Below, in pieces: positions 61,551 through 64,000 of a DNA stretch of 64,000 bases. A program made the translations under genes and the position numbers. Source of the stretch: JANQQN01 sp964519665 (lineage in GTDB: Bacteria > Myxococcota > Kuafuiibacteriia > Kuafuiibacteriales > Kuafuiibacteriaceae); contig CAZFIV010000011.1 in assembly GCA_964519665.1 (NCBI GenBank), forward strand, positions 61,867 through 125,866. The letters run 5' to 3'. Every line of letters begins with the position of its first letter. Position 1 is the first letter of the stretch. The notes under the pieces were generated by a model that made no database searches, was not told where the DNA came from, and was given only the letters and a program-made list of their open reading frames with translations.

Positions 61551-62633
61551 ATGCTCGAGGATCGTCCAGTGGTCGCAACTCCCCGCCTAGCCGCGCTCCG
61601 CCCGTTGGGCATCGGATCGTTCCGGTTTGACCCCCCGATCGTTCTGGCGCCGATGGCCGGCGTTTCCGAGGCCCCCTACCGGGTCATCAGCCTCGAGATG
61701 GGCGCGGGTCTGGCGCCGACCGAGTTGGTCAGCGCGAAGGGGCTCAAGTTCGGCAACTCGCGAACCGCCGACTATCTGCGTCATGATCCTCGGAGGGAAC
61801 CCTCCCTCTCGGTGCAGATCTTCGGTGGCGAGCCGGACGCCATGGCCTTCGCGGCCGAGAAGGCCGTCGAGGCGGGGGCGCGATTGGTCGACATCAACAT
61901 GGGTTGCCCGGTCAAGAAGGTGACCCGCACCGGGGCCGGCTCCGCCCTGATGACCGACGCGCCGCGGGCGGCGGCGATCGTCGGCGCGATGCGCGAACGG
62001 GTCGGCCAGCAGATCCCGGTCACGGCCAAGATCCGTTCCGGGTGGGATGAACACAACATCAACGCGGCCGAGGTGGGTCGAGCGCTCGAGGACGCAGGTC
62101 TGGCCGCGATCGCGATCCATCCCCGCACCCGACGCCAGGGCTATTCGGGGCGCGCCAATTGGTCGTTGATCGCCGAACTCAAGTCGGCGGTCGACATTCC
62201 AGTGATCGCCAACGGCGACGTGTTCTCGGTCGCCGACGCCGAGCGGATCATCGCCGAGACGAGCTGCGACGCGGTGATGGTCGGGCGGGCTGCGCTCGGT
62301 TATCCGTGGATCTTTCGAGAGCTCGCCGCGGCTCGGGCCGGTCGACCCGACCCCGGCAAGCCGACGGCCGAGGAGCGGGTGCGGCTCATTCGGCGCCACC
62401 TGGCCGATCACATCGAGCACATCGGCCACGAGGGCCGGGCGCTCAAAAAGTTTCGACAACATCTGATCTGGTACAGTCGGGGAATGCGGGGGGGCGCCGC
62501 TTTTCGGGAGCGCGCTTTGAGTCTCGAGGAAAGACCGCGAATAGAAGACATCATCGACGAGTTCTTCGGGTTGGCCGAGGTGAGCGACCGCACCGAAGCT
62601 CCCATTTACGACGAACGCACGGCGTTCGGATGA
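61551..62633 (+). CDS. dusB: tRNA-dihydrouridine synthase, DusB type
   Basis: FMN enzyme of 360 residues that reduces uridines in the tRNA D-loop. LAPMAGVSEAPYR starts the TIM barrel, INMGCPVKKV contains the catalytic Cys119, and IHPRTRRQGYSG and NGDVFSV complete the flavin site. ATG 61551 is chosen over a GTG at 61488 because it begins at the family N-terminus. It follows the sterol operon after 75 bases that contain a very GC-rich dyad near 61498-61511, so it may be separately transcribed. Confidence 0.93.
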   Translation: MLEDRPVVATPRLAALRPLGIGSFRFDPPIVLAPMAGVSEAPYRVISLEMGAGLAPTELVSAKGLKFGNSRTADYLRHDPRREPSLSVQIFGGEPDAMAFAAEKAVEAGARLVDINMGCPVKKVTRTGAGSALMTDAPRAAAIVGAMRERVGQQIPVTAKIRSGWDEHNINAAEVGRALEDAGLAAIAIHPRTRRQGYSGRANWSLIAELKSAVDIPVIANGDVFSVADAERIIAETSCDAVMVGRAALGYPWIFRELAAARAGRPDPGKPTAEERVRLIRRHLADHIEHIGHEGRALKKFRQHLIWYSRGMRGGAAFRERALSLEERPRIEDIIDEFFGLAEVSDRTEAPIYDERTAFG

Positions 62634-62643
62634 AGTGAGACCC

Positions 62644-63039
62644 ATGCCGAAAGTGAAGTTTCTCAAGAACCGTCTGCTCAAAGAAGGCCTCGAGGTCGAG
62701 GCCAAGGAGGGCGAAACCATTCTCGACGTGGCGAGCGAGCGCGGCATCCCGGTGGGCTCGAACTGCGGCGGGGTCTGCGGCTGTTCGACGTGCCACGTAT
62801 ATGTCGTCAAGGGTTTCGACTCGCTAGAAGAGATGGGCGATAACGAAGCCGACCGGCTCGATCTCGCCTTCGACGTGCGGCTGGAGTCCCGCCTCGGGTG
62901 TCAGGCGGAGGTCGCGGACGAAGACCTGACCATCAATATCTCGGAAGAGAGTCTCAAGGCCTATCTCGACGAGAATCCGGACGTTCGCAGGCACCTCGAA
63001 GCGACCGGCGAGTTCAAGTTCGTCCCTCACAAACACTAG
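62644..63039 (+). CDS. adrenodoxin-type [2Fe-2S] ferredoxin
   Basis: A 131-residue vertebrate-type ferredoxin. The cluster ligands are Cys41, Cys47, Cys50 (CGGVCGCSTC) and Cys86 (RLGCQ), the Cx5Cx2C...C spacing of adrenodoxin/Isc Fdx; Cys45 is an extra, non-ligand Cys. A C-terminal tail of about 30 residues is longer than in Isc ferredoxins. No hsc/isc gene is adjacent. Ten bases after dusB, so co-transcribed. Such ferredoxins donate electrons to Fe-S assembly, P450 or Rieske enzymes; given its place 4 kb after a Rieske oxygenase, it is a candidate partner, not proven. Confidence 0.93.
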   Translation: MPKVKFLKNRLLKEGLEVEAKEGETILDVASERGIPVGSNCGGVCGCSTCHVYVVKGFDSLEEMGDNEADRLDLAFDVRLESRLGCQAEVADEDLTINISEESLKAYLDENPDVRRHLEATGEFKFVPHKH

Positions 63040-63096
63040 CGAGGCTGCGCCGCGCTGGTCGAGCCCACTCGGAATTCCGTCCTTGCGCAGCCTCGC
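63037..63096. repeat. palindromic repeat copy A, terminator-like hairpin
   Basis: A 12-base inverted repeat, GCGAGGCTGCGC at 63039-63050 and GCGCAGCCTCGC at 63085-63096, with a 34-base loop, begins within the ferredoxin stop codon. The same 15 bases TAGCGAGGCTGCGCC recur after the dimethylargininase stop at 63946, with a similar loop (both contain an ATTCCGT). A second small dyad GCGCCG/CGGCGC follows at about 63095. It may terminate transcription or be a REP-like element. Confidence 0.6.
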
Positions 63097-63135
63097 GCCG
63101 ACGGCGCTCGGCTCTCTACAGTAGGAGGTCACTCG

Positions 63136-63942
63136 ATGTATGCGTTTGACGCCGCCATCGTTCGGCGCCCGGCGCCGTCCGTCGTTCGCGGGCTTAGAGC
63201 TGGGGACGGACCCGACCCTACATACGAAGGCGTCCTGCGAGAGCATGACGCGTACGTTTCCGCGTTGCGGAAAGCCGCCGTCGAAGACATCACCGTGCTG
63301 TCGCCCCTCGAGGCGTTCCCCGATTCCGTCTTCGTCGAAGATCCGGCGCTGGTTTTCTCGGAGGGGGCAATCTTACTGCGGCCCGGAGCGCCGTCGCGAC
63401 GAGGAGAGACGGCCACGCTCGCCCCGGTGCTCACACAGCGATTCGATACGGTCCTCGGTCCACCTCAGAACGGCTTCGTCGACGGCGGCGACGTTCTGGC
63501 GACGCCGGATGTGGTGATGATCGGCCTTTCCCGTCGAACGGATGCCTTGGGGGCGCGATGGCTGGTCGAGCAACTCGCCCTTCTCGGTCGCCGTGGACGG
63601 ATCGTATCCACTCCGCCAGGCGTCTTGCACTTCAAGACCGCCTGCTCGCTGCTGGACACACAAACCGTACTTCTGACTCCGGAGATGGCCAACGCCGCCC
63701 CGTTCGATGGCTTCAAGAAGGTGACGACGCCGGAAGGGGAGAGAGCCGCCGCCAACGCGTTGCGGGTCAATGAAGTCGTGTTGGTCGGCGCCGAATATTC
63801 CCGGACGATCGAGCTTCTTCGGTCCAAGGGCTACAAGGTGCTGGCGGTGCCGACGACCGAGATCGGTCGCATCGATGCCGGGCTGTCGTGTTTGTCCCTG
63901 CGGTGGCTCCAGGTCAGCGAACGGCTCGTCGAGATCGTGTAG
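63136..63942 (+). CDS. dimethylarginine dimethylaminohydrolase (DDAH) family
   Basis: Guanidino-modifying enzyme of 268 residues that hydrolyses N-omega-methylated arginines to citrulline and methylamines. Active-site parts visible: FPDSVFVEDPALV (Asp63, Glu68), GFVDGGDVL, His165 in HFKTACSLLD and the nucleophile Cys252 in GLSCLSLRW. GTAGGAGG seven bases before ATG 63136 fixes the start. It is separated from the ferredoxin gene by a hairpin, so it is likely its own unit. Related arginine deiminase or amidinotransferase activities are less likely on length. Confidence 0.93.
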   Translation: MYAFDAAIVRRPAPSVVRGLRAGDGPDPTYEGVLREHDAYVSALRKAAVEDITVLSPLEAFPDSVFVEDPALVFSEGAILLRPGAPSRRGETATLAPVLTQRFDTVLGPPQNGFVDGGDVLATPDVVMIGLSRRTDALGARWLVEQLALLGRRGRIVSTPPGVLHFKTACSLLDTQTVLLTPEMANAAPFDGFKKVTTPEGERAAANALRVNEVVLVGAEYSRTIELLRSKGYKVLAVPTTEIGRIDAGLSCLSLRWLQVSERLVEIV

Positions 63943-63945
63943 GTC

Positions 63946-64000
63946 TAGCGAGGCTGCGCCTCAAACGCTCGAGTTCATTCGCGATTCCGTGCTGGCGGAG
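63946..64000. repeat. palindromic repeat copy B, cut by window edge
   Basis: TAGCGAGGCTGCGCC (63946-63960) repeats the first arm of copy A three bases after the DDAH stop; the following bases resemble copy A at CTCGAG and GATTCCGT with a one-base length difference. The second arm would lie beyond the right edge, so the palindrome cannot be confirmed for this copy. Confidence 0.5.

Noticed and set aside
1..64000. tRNA, rRNA, CRISPR arrays, insertion sequences, prophage or integrase genes
   Set aside because: Looked for on both strands; none was recognised by eye, though small RNAs cannot be excluded.

Overview
The window is GC-rich and gene-dense and looks like a chromosome segment from a myxobacterium-like organism (Myxococcota, the former Deltaproteobacteria). 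The reasons are two Ser/Thr protein kinases with HRDV-type catalytic loops, one of them with a PEGA tail; a complete gspC-to-gspN type II secretion operon with a PilM-like GspL; a lipoprotein built of bacterial Ig-like repeats; a SprA-type metalloprotease; and sterol biosynthesis genes, which are known in myxobacteria but rare in bacteria. The genus cannot be fixed from the sequence. No rRNA, tRNA, CRISPR array, insertion sequence or phage gene was seen.

Layout. 1-3308 (minus): tldE (cut by the edge), tldD and a metal-receptor-like protein. 3397-8573 (plus): two sugar/sterol-type SDRs, a LOG-family protein, an alpha/beta hydrolase and a PEGA kinase. 8570-11693 (minus): an EamA transporter remnant, a DUF885 lipoprotein and mltG. 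11811-26503 (minus): gspC-D-E-F-G-H-I-J-K-L-M-N followed by a coupled EamA transporter, nearly all overlapping by 1-4 bases. 26601-35681 (plus): SRAP protein, small lipoprotein, LysR regulator, glutathione peroxidase, the pyruvate dehydrogenase operon aceE-aceF-lpd and a YeaQ-like membrane protein. 35747-38351 (minus): PrmA-like methyltransferase and Ig-repeat lipoprotein. 38695-42886 (plus): hybrid histidine kinase, lipoprotein-like RidA and an AGCS symporter. 42873-46187 (minus): glmU-glmS. 46446-50603: TPR protein, SprA-type metalloprotease, second kinase and a PilZ protein.

The most remarkable part is 51121-61475, a compact plus-strand operon for sterol synthesis. Its first ORF (1557 aa) fuses a class II HMG-CoA reductase, a trans-prenyl diphosphate synthase, a eukaryote-like squalene synthase and an NAD(P)-dependent 3beta-HSD/epimerase-type SDR. 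It is followed by a Rieske oxygenase, a geranylgeranyl-reductase-type flavoprotein, and a 1127-aa fusion of squalene monooxygenase with oxidosqualene cyclase (DCTAE motif). Together these four ORFs could cover HMG-CoA to mevalonate, prenyl diphosphate to squalene, squalene to a cyclised sterol, and a C-4 demethylation/reduction module. Mevalonate kinases, IPP isomerase, CYP51 and C-14 reductase are not in the window. A DusB-type tRNA dihydrouridine synthase, an adrenodoxin-type ferredoxin (a conceivable electron donor) and a dimethylargininase follow; the last two genes are each followed by a copy of a short palindromic repeat.
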